This document shows positions 10,118-22,400 of a DNA stretch of 64,000 bases, in pieces. How positions within the stretch are numbered: position 1 is the stretch's first letter; each line of letters starts with the position of its first letter. The position numbers and the translations under genes are program-made. Below the pieces are notes generated by a model. It saw only the letters and a list, made by a program, of their open reading frames with translations, made no database searches and had not been told where the DNA came from. Location: the NCBI RefSeq assembly GCF_001584185.1, contig NZ_CP013234.1, positions 4,402,001-4,466,000 on the forward strand, in the 5' to 3' direction. Source of the DNA: Collimonas pratensis (GTDB lineage Bacteria; Pseudomonadota; Gammaproteobacteria; Burkholderiales; Burkholderiaceae_D).

Positions 10118-10163
10118 TTGCGCAGAATATTTATTGCGAGATTATTTATTGCGAGAATATCTA
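10118..10163. repeat. Three short tandem repeats upstream of typA
   Basis: Three consecutive copies of a 15-16 base unit: TTGCGCAGAATATTTA, TTGCGAGATTATTTA and TTGCGAGAATATCTA. They lie 46-91 bases upstream of the typA start codon, in the probable leader or promoter region. Confidence 0.7.
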
Positions 10164-10340
10164 TTACTACAAATGCGGCCAAACATGCTCGCTAAGGCAC
10201 TGCACAGAAGCACGGCAGATGTAGCGGAATTTGGGAGGCCGCGCATTATAGCATGATGCGCTGCACTACCTTATGAAAAGCCTTGTAATTTCAACGAGTT
10301 GCTGCCTCAATCCCAGCACGGATATTATTTAAAAGACATT

Positions 10341-11294
10341 TTATACGAGCGCGGCGGTGGCAATCAGGCGTTCGGGTGCCAGGACGCCGTACTCATGCAG
10401 TTGCGCGGCGCCCAGCAATTGCCTTGCAGACACGTTATCAACCGGCTGCAGGTAAACCCTGACCCGTCCGGCCTGCGCCGGCAAGGCTACGCCTTCTTTC
10501 GTCAGCGTCAGGCGCTGGCCTTGGAGGAAACGCTTGGCCAGCGCTTCGGACAGCAATACTTCAGGAAACGTCAGCAGCAAGCTGTCGACCGGCGCCAGCA
10601 AAGCGCTGCGCTGGTCCGGCTCGGTAGCCGTCAACTGCTCCAGCGTGACGCAGCCGTCCAGCGTCAGATGGCCGACCTGGACCCGGCGCAGCTCTTGCAA
10701 ATGGGCGCCACAGCCCAGCGCGTTGCCGATGTCTTCGCCCAGTACGCGGATGTAAGTACCCTTGCTGCAAGCGACACGCAGGCGCAGGAACGGTACTTCA
10801 TAGGCCAGGAATTCCAGTGTGTGAATGCTCACGTCGCGCGCTTCGCGTTCCAGCGTGATGCCGGCGCGGGCATATTCGTAGAGCGGCTTGCCGTCGCGCT
10901 TGAGCGCCGAGTACATCGGCGGCACCTGCTTGATCGGGCCGCGGAACTGCGCCAGCACGGCGTCGATCTGTTCGCGGCTGACATTAACGTCCTTGCGCTC
11001 CAGGACATCGCCTTCAGTATCGCCGGTGGTAGTACTCACTCCCAGGTGTATCAAGGTTTCGTAAGTCTTGTCAGCGTCCAGCAAATCCTGGGCGAACTTG
11101 GTGGCTTCGCCAAAACAGAGCGGCAGCACGCCGGTGGCGAACGGATCGAGCGTACCGGTGTGGCCGGCCTTCTGCGCATTGAGCAAGCCTTTGGCCTTGA
11201 TCAGTGCGTCATTGCTGGAAAAGCCGACCGGCTTGTCCAGCAGCAGGACGCCGTTCAGCGGGACGCGGATTCTTTTAGGTGGACGTGATGCCAT
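10341..11294 (-). CDS. truB: tRNA pseudouridine(55) synthase TruB
   Basis: TruB makes pseudouridine at position 55 in the T-loop of tRNAs. The catalytic motif [15 protein letters not shown] (Asp nucleophile) is near residue 45, after the N-terminal [15 protein letters not shown]. The TruB family C-terminal domain follows, with [21 protein letters not shown]. The chosen ATG gives [10 protein letters not shown] and a 317-residue product. An upstream TTG at 11351 would add 19 unconserved-looking residues and was rejected. It lies 119 bases downstream of rbfA, in the usual infB-rbfA-truB order. Confidence 0.96.
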   Translation of the reverse strand: MASRPPKRIRVPLNGVLLLDKPVGFSSNDALIKAKGLLNAQKAGHTGTLDPFATGVLPLCFGEATKFAQDLLDADKTYETLIHLGVSTTTGDTEGDVLERKDVNVSREQIDAVLAQFRGPIKQVPPMYSALKRDGKPLYEYARAGITLEREARDVSIHTLEFLAYEVPFLRLRVACSKGTYIRVLGEDIGNALGCGAHLQELRRVQVGHLTLDGCVTLEQLTATEPDQRSALLAPVDSLLLTFPEVLLSEALAKRFLQGQRLTLTKEGVALPAQAGRVRVYLQPVDNVSARQLLGAAQLHEYGVLAPERLIATAALV

Positions 11295-11413
11295 GGTCGC
11301 AGTGCAGAAAAAAGGGAGAAACGGAGAAACGGAAACGGCCTGCCGTGGCAAGCCGCATCAAATGGTTAACAATGACTGCAATGACCGCCGATCAAACCTG
11401 ATCGGGAAGCCAT

Positions 11414-11803
11414 TTATTCCTCGCCATCGTCCTTGGAACGGGTGGCGTTCGCCAGGTCGATCAGGCGCGACATCTCGACGCCGCGGGCGGTCGAATTGTC
11501 ATGGATGAAATGCAAGGCAGGCAAGGTGTGGATAGACAGGCGGCGGCCCAGCTGGTTGCGCAGGAAACCGGCAGCCTGGCTCAGACCCTTGACGGTATTC
11601 GCAATCGCTTCCTTGTCGTCGTTGAGCATCGTGAAAAACACCTTGGCATGGGCGTAATCCGGCGTCACCTGCACTTCGGTAATCGTGATCATGCCGACCC
11701 GCGGGTCTTTCAGCTCGAACACGATGATCTCGGACAAGTCCTTCTGGATCTGGTCTGCAACGCGCAGGCCGCGGCCGGGGATGGATTTACTATGTTTAGC
11801 CAT
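11414..11803 (-). CDS. rbfA: 30S ribosome-binding factor RbfA
   Basis: This 129-residue protein has the KH-like RbfA fold. It starts [27 protein letters not shown] and contains the conserved strand [27 protein letters not shown] typical late segment is [21 protein letters not shown]. RbfA binds the 30S subunit near helix 1 and supports late 16S maturation and cold adaptation. It lies between infB and truB, as in many proteobacteria. Here a terminator and a palindromic element separate it from infB, so it probably has its own promoter. Confidence 0.97.
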   Translation of the reverse strand: MAKHSKSIPGRGLRVADQIQKDLSEIIVFELKDPRVGMITITEVQVTPDYAHAKVFFTMLNDDKEAIANTVKGLSQAAGFLRNQLGRRLSIHTLPALHFIHDNSTARGVEMSRLIDLANATRSKDDGEE

Positions 11804-11920
11804 ACTTTTATTCGGCGCTGTTACACGCTATATCTTTCACAAATGAACTACCAACAACTTTTCAACTGACACGTAGACAGAATACCCACCTTGCAAACCA
11901 TGCATCGAAATCGATGCCCC

Positions 11921-11949
11921 GTAGGGTGGGCACGAAGTGCCCACCCTAC
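11921..11949. repeat. Dispersed palindromic intergenic element, copy 2 (short form)
   Basis: A minimal 29-base copy: GTAGGGTGGGCAC, then GAA, then GTGCCCACCCTAC. The arms are perfect 13-base inverted complements around a 3-base loop. It sits between rbfA and the infB terminator. Confidence 0.85.
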
Positions 11950-11973
11950 GAAACCACATGATATTACCAAACG

Positions 11974-11998
11974 AAAATCGGGCTGTTAGCCCGATTTT
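11974..11998 (-). terminator. Terminator of the rimP-nusA-infB operon
   Basis: A perfect 11-bp stem AAAATCGGGCT / AGCCCGATTTT with a 3-base loop lies 42 bases downstream of the infB stop. The A/T ends of the stem could allow it to work in both directions. Confidence 0.8.
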
Positions 11999-12039
11999 CC
12001 TGCCTTACGCACCGGAACTGCGTGCGTGTGCTTTGACTA

Positions 12040-14885
12040 TTACAGGGTACGCGCGATTTCTTCGACTTCAAAGATTTCGAGGTGATCGCCTTCCTTGATG
12101 TCGTTGAAGTTCTTCAGGGTCAGACCGCATTCGAAGCCGGAACGGACTTCCTTGACGTCATCCTTGAAGCGTTTCAGCGAATCCAGCTCGCCTGTCCACA
12201 AGACTACGTTGTCGCGCAGCAGACGGACCGAAGCGCCACGCTTGACCAGGCCTTCGAGCACGTAGCAACCGGCAATCGCGCCGACTTTGCTGACCAGCAG
12301 CACCTGGCGAATTTCCACCAGGCCGAGGTTCTGTTCACGCTTCTCCGGCGACAACATGCCGGACATCGCTGCCTTGATCTCGTCCACGGCATCGTAAATG
12401 ATGTTGTAGTAACGGATGTCGACGCCGTTGGCTTCCGCCAGCTTGCGTGCCGACGCATCGGCTCGGGCATTGAAGCCGATAATCACGGCCTTGGAAGCGA
12501 CTGCCAGGTTGACGTCCGACTCGCTGATGCCGCCGACGCCGGCGTGCACCACCTGAACCCGGACTTCGCTGGTCGACAGCTTCTGCAGCGACTGCACCAA
12601 CGCTTCTTGCGAACCTTGGACGTCGGTCTTGATGATCATCGGCAGGTTCTTGACCTCGCCTTCGGCCATCTGGTCGAACATGTTTTCCAGCTTCGCGGCT
12701 TGCTGCTTGGCCAGCTTGACGTCACGGTATTTACCTTGACGGAACTGACCGATTTCACGCGCCTTGCGCTCGTCTGCCATGACCATGACTTCTTCGCCGG
12801 CAACCGGCACTTCTGTCAGACCCTGGATTTCGACCGGAATCGATGGACCGGCTTCGGAAATCGCCTTGCCGTTTTCATCCAGCATCGCACGGACACGGCC
12901 ATAAGCCGAACCCGCCAGCACGACGTCGCCGCGCTTCAAGGTGCCGGACTGCACCAGGATCGTCGCCACAGGACCGCGGCCCTTGTCGAGACGCGCTTCC
13001 ACCACCAGGCCACGCGCCGGGGCAGCAACCGCTGCCTTCAGTTCCAGCACTTCAGCTTGCAGCAGGACTTGTTCCAGCAAGTTGTCGATGCCTTCGCCAG
13101 TCTTGGCCGATACCGGCACGAATGGCGATTCGCCACCGTATTCTTCCGGCACCACTTGTTCCGCGATCAGTTCCTGCTTGACGCGATCCAGGTTGCCGCC
13201 CGGTTTGTCGATCTTGTTGATCGCCACCACTAGCGGTACGCCGGCGGCTTTCGCATGGGCGATCGCTTCCTTGGTTTGCGGCATTACGCCGTCGTCGGCT
13301 GCCACCACCAGGATGACAATGTCGGTTGCCTTGGCGCCACGGGCACGCATCGCGGTAAACGCTTCATGGCCCGGGGTGTCGAGGAAGGTGATCATGCCAC
13401 GCGGTGTTTCCACGTGATATGCACCGATGTGCTGGGTAATGCCGCCGGCTTCGCCGGAAGCAACCTTGGCGCGGCGGATGTAATCCAGCAGCGAGGTCTT
13501 ACCATGGTCGACGTGACCCATGACCGTGACCACCGGTGCACGCGGCAGCAGTTCGGCGTCGGCATGTTCTTCGCCGTCGATCAGCAATGCTTCCGGATCG
13601 TCCAGCTTCGCAGCGTGCGCGGTATGGCCCATTTCTTCGACCAGAATCATCGAAGTTTCCTGGTCCAGCACCTGGTTGATGGTGACCATCTGGCCCAGTT
13701 TCATCAAATGCTTGATGACTTCCGAAGCCTTGACCGACATCTTGTGCGCCAGTTCAGCGACGGTAATGGTTTCAGGGATATAAATATCCTTGATGACCGC
13801 TTCTGTCGGCGCCTGGAAATTGCTTTCGTGGTCGTCGTTATGCGAACCGCGGCGGCCCTTCGGACCACCGCGCCAGCCATCGCGGCCACCGCCGGTATTG
13901 CCGCGGGTCTTGATGCCGAGGCCGCGCTTCTTGGCGGCGTCGTCCTGCCAGGTCGAAGAGACGTTGGCGGACTTGATCGACTTCTTGTCGACCACGACCT
14001 TCTTGTCGTCTTTCTTCTCGCCCGGTTTCTTGTCGGCCGGCTTGTGCAGCGTGCCTTCGGCAGTCTTGGCCGGGCAGCGACAGGCGCTACCGGCTCAGGC
14101 GCCTTGATCACGCGGCGCGGTGCATTCATCATGGCCTTGATCTGCGCCACTTCATCCTGCACGGCCTTGCGGGCACGTTCAGTCGCAGCGGATTTCTCGG
14201 CGGCTTCCTTGGCGGCTTGCGCAACCTTTTGCTTGGCTTCTTCGCTAGCCAGGCGTTTCTTTTCTTCTGCCGCCGGATCTTCCTGCTTGGCAGGAGCATC
14301 AGCGCTGGCAGCGGCCGGAGCCGGGGCTTGCGCAGCGGCTTTCTTGGCTTCCAGTTCAGCTTTCTTGGCGTCGTTTTCAGCTTTTTGCGCAGCCTTGGCT
14401 TGCGCTTCCTTCTCAGCTTCCAGCTTGGCCAGGCGTTCTTGTTTTTCCAGCAATTCGGCTTCCTGGCGAGCGATCAATTCTGCCTGACGGCGAGCTTCTT
14501 CCACCCGGCGAGCCTGTTCTGCTTCGTCGACGACGGGCGCAGCAGGCGCGGCCGGAGCTGCCGCTACTTCGGCAACCGGCTCGTCACGCTTGACGAAAGT
14601 ACGCTTCTTGCGCACTTCAACCTGGATCGTGCGCGACTTGCCGGTGGCGTCAGCCTGCTTGATCTCGGTGGTTTCCTTGCGGGTCAGCGTGATTTTCTTC
14701 TTTTCGCTATCTGGCACCGCACCGTGCGAACGGCGCAGGTGTTCCAGCAGGCGATCCTTGTCTTCTTTCGACAAGGCGTCGTCAGTCGAATTTTTCTGGA
14801 CGCCAGCCGACTGTAATTGTGTCAGCAGCAGATCCGCTGGCATTTTCAGTTCGGTAGCAAATTGGGCTACATTGTTACTCGCCAT
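12040..14885 (-). CDS. infB: Translation initiation factor IF-2, reading frame broken near 14072
   Basis: IF-2 is the GTPase that brings fMet-tRNA to the 30S subunit. The N-terminal frame starts at 14885 ([20 protein letters not shown], an IF2_N domain), followed by an Ala/Lys/Glu-rich helical linker. The G domain and C-terminal domains are in a different frame that ends at 12040: [28 protein letters not shown], then EF-Tu-like domain II and the fMet-tRNA-binding C2 domain. The frames meet at residue about 271. Restoring one C to the CCC run on the coding strand (plus-strand GGG at 14072-14074) gives [21 protein letters not shown] and a normal product of about 948 residues. As infB is essential, a sequencing or assembly error is the likeliest cause; a GTG-initiated C-terminal product from 13995 is also conceivable. 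Confidence 0.9.
14072..14074 (-). other. infB: Likely one-base deletion causing the infB frameshift
   Basis: On the coding strand the bases read GTCGCTGCCCGGCCAAGAC. The upstream frame gives VAARPR and then arginine-rich nonsense. The downstream frame gives [10 protein letters not shown]. Four C residues instead of three would join them cleanly. Position is known to within a few bases. Confidence 0.75.
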
Positions 14886-14943
14886 TCAGTCCTCTTTTTC
14901 TATGTGGCGCGGCAGACGATACGGAACCTCTCGGATCACTTGA

Positions 14944-16985
<2,042 letters not shown>

Positions 16986-17390
16986 GGCAACTCCCTATAA
17001 ATAATGCTACCGGCCCGGCAACGCAGGCCCGATACACACACAATCTGCACGTACGACTCAAAAGCCGCCAAAAACGAAAAGCAAAAAAAAAATGGGCATC
17101 TGCCCATCTTCTTATCGTTTGTCATTTCAAGCAGTTTCGCGAGACCGGCTGCGCATCAAATTGAAATTTTTGACCTGCTTCCAATTTAATTTCGCATTAA
17201 ATCTCGTTAATGACTTCTGTTAACTTGTAAATTATAAACGATTGGGCTATGTACCGCAATGCAGGAAATTTGCATTTATTGACATTCGCCCGTTCACAGA
17301 CAGCAAATTGATCATTATTGCAACACTTCCCGCCACATCTTTTCATCCTGTCCACAGCGGCAAAATGCCGCCATGGCAAGAAACTGCCGA
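16986..17390. other. Intergenic region between rluB and rimP
   Basis: About 400 bases with no supported gene. It holds the probable rluB terminator (17082-17109), an AT-rich stretch at 17160-17300 and presumably the promoter of the rimP operon close to 16990-17060. Confidence 0.5.
17082..17109 (-). terminator. Rho-independent terminator upstream of rimP
   Basis: On the minus strand, ATGGGCA-GA-TGCCCAT is followed directly by nine T residues. Although it is about 280 bases after the rluB stop, it is well formed and would stop transcription before the rimP operon. Confidence 0.65.
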
Positions 17391-19436
17391 TCAGCCGCGT
17401 GGACGACGGCGCGGTACGCCTTGCGCGCCAAAATGTCCGCCGCCGGTCGGTCCGCCAGCCGTCTTGTTAGGACGCGCCGGACGGGCAAAACCGCTGCCGC
17501 CGCCATTGCGCCGGTGCTGCCCGGCATCCGGGAAGCCCAGGGCAGTCTGCAGAGGATCCGGCTGACGGCTGCGCGGCTGACCGCCACCACCTTGCGGACG
17601 ACCCTGGCCACCACCCTGTGGGCGGCCTTGACCGCCACCTTGCGGACGGCCTTGGCCGCCGCCAGGGCCACGCCCTTGATTGCCACGCTGACCGCCAAAG
17701 CCGCCCTGGTCACGGTAAACACCCACACCCGGGCCTTGCGGCGCGCTGTCGGCGCGATTGCCGTTAGGTTCGCCGCGATCCTTGTTGAAATCGGGACGCC
17801 CCTTGCCGCCGCCTGCATTCTGGCCGGCTGCCGGCTTGTCCAGCCCATAAGCTGCCATCATGTCGCGCACTGCGTTCTCTTCCAGCTCTTCCCAGCGGCC
17901 GCGCTTGAGGCCGCGCGGCAGCGTCATGGCGCCGTAACGGGTACGGATCAGGCGCGACACGGTCAGGCCGATGGCCTCGAACATGCGGCGCACTTCGCGG
18001 TTACGGCCTTCGCCGATCACCACGCGATACCATTTGTTGATGCCTTCGCCGCCGCCGTCTGCAATCTTGGTGAATTGCGCCAGGCCGTCTTCCAGCTCGA
18101 CGCCAGCCAGCAGCTTCTGGCGCATGCCTTGTTCCAGCTCGCCCAGGGTACGCACTGCGTATTCGCGGTCGATGCCGTAACGTGGATGCATCAAGCGGTT
18201 GCACAGGTCGCCGGAGGTGGTAAACAGCAGCAGGCCTTCGGTGTTGAAGTCCAGGCGTCCTACGGCCAGCCATTTGGCTGCCTTCATGTTAGGCAAACGA
18301 TCGAATACCGATGGACGGCCATCCGGGTCGTTGTGGCTGACAATCTCGCCAGCCGGCTTGTGGTACACCAGCACCCGCGGCGGACGCTTGCTAACCTTGC
18401 GCTGCAGCAACTTGCCGTTGATGCGGATCTGGTCGGTCGGCAGGATGCGCTGGCCGATATGGGCCGGCTCGCTGTTGACCGACACCCGGCCGGCGATAAT
18501 CAATTCTTCCATGTCGCGCCGCGAACCCAGGCCGACTTCCGCCAATACCTTGTGCAGCTTAGGCGCATCGTCTTCCGCGGTGAGGTCGCGGCGGACGGCC
18601 TTTTGTGCGGCCTGGCGGCGGTCATTGGCATCCTCTGTCGTCACCAGCGTATCGAACGATTCCGAGGTAACAAAGGAAAACACCTCGTCGGCGTCGGCGC
18701 CACGGCCACCCGGCTTGCCGCCGCGCTGACCTTGCTGGCCCGGCTTGCCACCCTGGGCTTGCGGCTTTTTGCCTTTTTGCGGACGCTCGCGTGAATTACG
18801 GTCGGCGCCGCGCTCACCACCGCGGCCATTGTTGCGTTCGCCACGCGGCTGACGCTGTTCGCCTGCTTCGCCATTCTGCGCTACAGCCGGCTGGCCGTCA
18901 GCAGCGGCCGGATTGCCACCTTCGGCTGCGGCTTCAGCAGCAGCTGAAGATTCTTGTGCACGCTGGGCGGCACGGTTGCTGCGCAAGGCACGCGGACCGC
19001 GCACGCCACGCTTGGCCGGCCGTTCACGCGGTGCGCCGTCCTGCTCCGTCGTACTGACGAACGGTACAGTTTCCATCACCACCGGTACCGCCTGGGCAAC
19101 CACGGATGCAACCACCTCTACACTGGCAACCGGCTCGACAGGTGCTGCGGCCTTCTTGCGCGGTGCGGCTTTCGGCTTGGCCGGGGCCGCTGCTTCCGCT
19201 GCATTGACGGCGACAGGAGCGACTTCCGATGCTGCACTGTTTTCATCGGCGGCCGCGGCGACTTTCTTGCGCGGCGCACGCGGTGCACGCTTGGCCGGCT
19301 CGGCCGCAACGGGAGCCTCTGCAACGGCCCCAGCGTCAACCGCGACTTTGCGCGCTCTCGGCTTTTTAGCTGGCTTCGGTTCAGTGGCGGCTGTCACGTC
19401 GACGACCGGTGCATCATTGGAACTAGGTGGGTTCAT
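17391..19436 (-). CDS. rluB: 23S rRNA pseudouridine synthase RluB with long disordered tails
   Basis: The product is 681 residues, while E. coli RluB is under 300. The core (about 285-520) has an S4 RNA-binding domain ([21 protein letters not shown]) and the RsuA-family catalytic motif [14 protein letters not shown], whose Asp attacks the uridine. RluB modifies position 2605 of 23S rRNA (E. coli numbering). The N-terminal 280 residues are Ala/Pro/Lys-rich and then Arg/Gly-rich. The C-terminal 130 residues are Gly/Gln/Arg-rich, with a repeated GGGQGRPQ unit. Both are predicted disordered and could bind RNA. It overlaps scpB by 14 bases, so the two are translationally coupled. Confidence 0.95.
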   Translation of the reverse strand: MNPPSSNDAPVVDVTAATEPKPAKKPRARKVAVDAGAVAEAPVAAEPAKRAPRAPRKKVAAAADENSAASEVAPVAVNAAEAAAPAKPKAAPRKKAAAPVEPVASVEVVASVVAQAVPVVMETVPFVSTTEQDGAPRERPAKRGVRGPRALRSNRAAQRAQESSAAAEAAAEGGNPAAADGQPAVAQNGEAGEQRQPRGERNNGRGGERGADRNSRERPQKGKKPQAQGGKPGQQGQRGGKPGGRGADADEVFSFVTSESFDTLVTTEDANDRRQAAQKAVRRDLTAEDDAPKLHKVLAEVGLGSRRDMEELIIAGRVSVNSEPAHIGQRILPTDQIRINGKLLQRKVSKRPPRVLVYHKPAGEIVSHNDPDGRPSVFDRLPNMKAAKWLAVGRLDFNTEGLLLFTTSGDLCNRLMHPRYGIDREYAVRTLGELEQGMRQKLLAGVELEDGLAQFTKIADGGGEGINKWYRVVIGEGRNREVRRMFEAIGLTVSRLIRTRYGAMTLPRGLKRGRWEELEENAVRDMMAAYGLDKPAAGQNAGGGKGRPDFNKDRGEPNGNRADSAPQGPGVGVYRDQGGFGGQRGNQGRGPGGGQGRPQGGGQGRPQGGGQGRPQGGGGQPRSRQPDPLQTALGFPDAGQHRRNGGGSGFARPARPNKTAGGPTGGGHFGAQGVPRRRPRG

Positions 19437-20379
19437 TATTCAGGTGTTGGTTATGCCGACCTGGCGTGGCTTCATCATCCGATGCGGGCGCTTGGTCGTT
19501 GGTGTGGGTTTCATTCGATGCAGCGGTTGTTTCCTGTGGCTGAGCAGTTATCTCCTCAGTCGTTTCCGCTGCATTTTCCGTCATGGCTTCCGATTCGCCG
19601 ATATTTTCATCGACAACATCTTCCGCCACTGGTTCTGCAATATGTTCTTCGCCGGCAGAGTCCTCGGCTGCCGTATCCGTTGCCGGATCCAGCTCAGCCA
19701 ACTCGGACTCCAGCTGTATTTCGCTTGCTTCCTTGGCTGCGGCGGCATCCAGCGCTGCCCTTGCCTCCATGCTCGCTTCCAGGTCTGCTTCGAGCGCCTG
19801 CAATTCGAGCAGATTGCCTTCCTGCATGTCATTCCGGGCAACCTGCTGCAGCGGCGGCAGCTGATCCAGCGAGGTCAGGCCGAGATCGTCGAGAAAATGC
19901 TTGGTGGTGGCAAACAGGGCCGGCCGCCCCGGCACATCGCGGTGGCCGATCGCCTCGATCCAGCCACGTTCTTCCAGCATCTTCACGGTCTGCGAATTGA
20001 CAGTGACGCCACGGATTTCCTCGATATCGCCGCGGGTTACCGGTTGACGATAGGCAATAATTGCCAAGGTTTCAAGGGTGGCGCGCGAGTATTTCGGCGG
20101 TTTTTCCGGATTCAGGCGCTCCAGGTAGATTTTCATCTCCGGGCGGCTCTGAAAGCGCCAGCCGGTCGACAGGGCAACTACCTCGATGCCCTTGTCCGAC
20201 CAGTCAGAACGCAGTTCCTCCAGCATAGACCTGATCGTATCTGCATTGATTTCGCCGTCATCCTCAGCGCTATCCTCGCCATTTCGCATATACAGCTTTT
20301 TCAAGTCGTTAAGCGACAGCGGCTCGTGAGCACAGAGCAATGCAGTTTCGAGGACTTTCTTGGCCTCAATAGTATTCAT
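19423..20379 (-). CDS. scpB: Chromosome segregation/condensation protein ScpB
   Basis: ScpB is the winged-helix kite subunit of the SMC-ScpAB condensin. The first 195 residues hold the conserved domain: [35 protein letters not shown], and the signature [29 protein letters not shown] near residue 95. The last 120 residues are Glu/Ala/Asp-rich and probably disordered. Usually scpA is next to scpB; here scpA lies about 41 kb away at 61271 and the neighbour is rluB, an arrangement also common in other proteobacteria. Confidence 0.96.
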   Translation of the reverse strand: MNTIEAKKVLETALLCAHEPLSLNDLKKLYMRNGEDSAEDDGEINADTIRSMLEELRSDWSDKGIEVVALSTGWRFQSRPEMKIYLERLNPEKPPKYSRATLETLAIIAYRQPVTRGDIEEIRGVTVNSQTVKMLEERGWIEAIGHRDVPGRPALFATTKHFLDDLGLTSLDQLPPLQQVARNDMQEGNLLELQALEADLEASMEARAALDAAAAKEASEIQLESELAELDPATDTAAEDSAGEEHIAEPVAEDVVDENIGESEAMTENAAETTEEITAQPQETTAASNETHTNDQAPASDDEATPGRHNQHLNNEPT

Positions 20380-20781
20380 GTACGACGTAGTTTATTTAAA
20401 TTTTATTAAAAAATTTGCAGAGCTTATGTTCAACGGCAGGCGTCGTAAATCTGCCTGATGCCCGGTCAAAGAGAAAGCTGTTGATACTGCTGTCCAGCGC
20501 CCGTTAGAGGAGGATTAATGAGGGCGGGGACAATAAGACTTGAACAAGACAGCCGCACCACGGGTGCACCGCTCATTCCTTAGATTTCAATCCGGCCGGC
20601 CGGGCTAAAGCTGCAACCGGTCCGCCATTTATCGAAAAATGTTGAGACACAGTTTAGCACAAAGCTTATAGGGCGGGCGGATTGATCTTGCGGATGTGGT
20701 TATTTGACGATAGACCCAGGGTCTATCTCAACCTGGGGCCGCCTGGATGGCGTGCCCCGCGTGGCAGACTGGCGGGACTAT
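20380..20781. other. Intergenic region between scpB and uraH
   Basis: About 400 bases with no well supported gene. The first 30 bases upstream of scpB are AT-rich and likely promoter DNA. A 21-codon frame at 20518-20583 follows a good AGGAGGA ribosome binding site but encodes no recognisable product. Confidence 0.4.
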
Positions 20782-21147
20782 TCAGCTGCCGCGATAGGTA
20801 GAATACGACCACGGCGATACCACCAGCGGCACGTGGTAGTTCTGATCGGCATGGGCGATGCCAAAAGCCAGTGTCACGCGATCAACAAAACGCGGGGCCG
20901 GCAGCTCGATTCCCTGCGCAGCGAAATAGTCGCCGGCCGAAAACACCAGTTCGTATTGTCCGGCCTGCATCTCTTCACCCTGCAGCAAAGGCACGTCTAC
21001 CCGGCCATCCTGATTGGTCACGGCGTTCTTCAGCAGGCTGCGGCCGGCGGCTGTGACCGAATACAGTGCGATTTTGACCCCTACGCCCGGCTTGCCCTGG
21101 GTAATATCCAGAACATGCGTGCTTAATTTTCCAACGGCGTTCCCCAT
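20782..21147 (-). CDS. uraH: 5-hydroxyisourate hydrolase (transthyretin-like)
   Basis: This 121-residue protein hydrolyses 5-hydroxyisourate, the unstable product of urate oxidation, to OHCU. The family hallmarks are LSTHVLDITQGKPG near the N-terminus (catalytic His), TNQDGRV in the middle and the C-terminal tetrapeptide YRGS, which separates hydrolases from true transthyretins. It lies 156 bases from, and divergent to, puuE, sharing a promoter region, and belongs to the purine catabolic block with puuD and uraD. Confidence 0.97.
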   Translation of the reverse strand: MGNAVGKLSTHVLDITQGKPGVGVKIALYSVTAAGRSLLKNAVTNQDGRVDVPLLQGEEMQAGQYELVFSAGDYFAAQGIELPAPRFVDRVTLAFGIAHADQNYHVPLVVSPWSYSTYRGS

Positions 21148-21303
21148 GATAATTCCTTATATCGATTAGTTGAAAACGAGTATCGAGCAAATGATATACC
21201 GCAGGGTCTAGGTCAATATACTATCCGGCATATATTAATCATGGCTGCAGCGCACATAATTCCTACAATGCATTCAGATCAATCGCACACTCCAGGCCTA
21301 GCA

Positions 21304-22263
21304 ATGACCATCAACACCGATCCCCACTATCCACGCGACATGACCGGCTACGGCCGCACGCCGCCCCATCCGCAATGGCCGCACAAGGCCCGGATCGCCC
21401 TGCAGTTCGTGCTGAACTATGAAGAAGGCAGCGAAAACTGCGTGCTGGACGGCGACGCCGGCTCCGAAACCTTCCTCTCCGAAATCGTCGGCGCCCAGAG
21501 TTTCCCGGCGCGCCACATGAGCATGGAATCGCTGTACGAATACGGTTCGCGTGCCGGCGTCTGGCGTTTATTGCGAATGTTTGAAGAGCGCCGCCTGCCG
21601 CTGACCGTGTTCGGTGTTGCGCGCGCGCTACAGCGCAACCCGGAAGCGACCGCGGCTTTTCAAGAACTTGGCCACGAAATCGCCTGCCACGGCTTGCGCT
21701 GGATCAGCTACCAGAATATTGATGAAGCCACCGAACGCGCGCATATCGCCGAAGCGGTCAGCGTCATCCAGCAACTGACCGGCAGCGCCCCGCTCGGCTG
21801 GTATACCGGACGCGATTCGCCGAATACCCGCCGCCTGGTCATGGAACACGGCGGCTTCAGCTACGACGCCGACCACTATGGCGACGACCTGCCGTTCTGG
21901 GAACAGGTGAGTTTCAAAGATGGCAACGGTACGGCGCAAAGCAAACCGCAGCTGATCGTACCTTACACCCTGGACACCAACGACATGCGCTTCGCCGCCA
22001 TGCAAGGCTTCAATTCCGGCACCCAGTTCTTCGATTACCTGAAAGACGCTTTCGACGTGCTCTACCGCGAAGGCGATCCGCATGGCCTGAACCAGCCGAA
22101 AATGCTGTCGGTCGGCCTGCACTGCCGCCTGGTCGGCCGTCCCGGACGGGCTGCAGCGTTGGCGCGCTTCCTCGATTATGTGCAGAGTCACGGCCAGGTG
22201 TGGATTACCCGGCGTATCGACATCGCCGATCATTGGCGCGCGACGCATCCGTTTTCTGCATAA
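21304..22263 (+). CDS. puuE: Allantoinase PuuE (polysaccharide-deacetylase fold)
   Basis: PuuE opens allantoin to allantoate but is unrelated to amidohydrolase-type allantoinases. The 319 residues start MTINTDPHYPRDMTGYGRTPPHPQWP, typical of the family, and then show the NodB-like fold: LNYEEGSENCVLDGD, EYGSRAGVWRLLRMF, CHGLRWISYQ (metal site) and YTGRDSPNTRRLV. The ATG at 21304 was chosen because it gives the conserved N-terminus; in-frame ATGs at 21241 and 21268 would add 12-21 unconserved residues. It is divergent from uraH and followed by a porin gene. Confidence 0.95.
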   Translation: MTINTDPHYPRDMTGYGRTPPHPQWPHKARIALQFVLNYEEGSENCVLDGDAGSETFLSEIVGAQSFPARHMSMESLYEYGSRAGVWRLLRMFEERRLPLTVFGVARALQRNPEATAAFQELGHEIACHGLRWISYQNIDEATERAHIAEAVSVIQQLTGSAPLGWYTGRDSPNTRRLVMEHGGFSYDADHYGDDLPFWEQVSFKDGNGTAQSKPQLIVPYTLDTNDMRFAAMQGFNSGTQFFDYLKDAFDVLYREGDPHGLNQPKMLSVGLHCRLVGRPGRAAALARFLDYVQSHGQVWITRRIDIADHWRATHPFSA

Positions 22264-22400
22264 CGCTTTTTCAACCCGCCGTGGCGGTTCCACGGACCTT
22301 GCTTGAACACGGACGCGTGTTGTTTCAAATGAATAAAACCGGAAGTCTATTTATTTACAACTTATTTTATTTACCATCTTATAAAAATCAGGAGACAGGG

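Noticed and set aside
20518..20583. 21-codon frame after a strong AGGAGGA site
   Set aside because: Too short and unlike any known leader peptide; no gene follows in the same direction within 700 bases.
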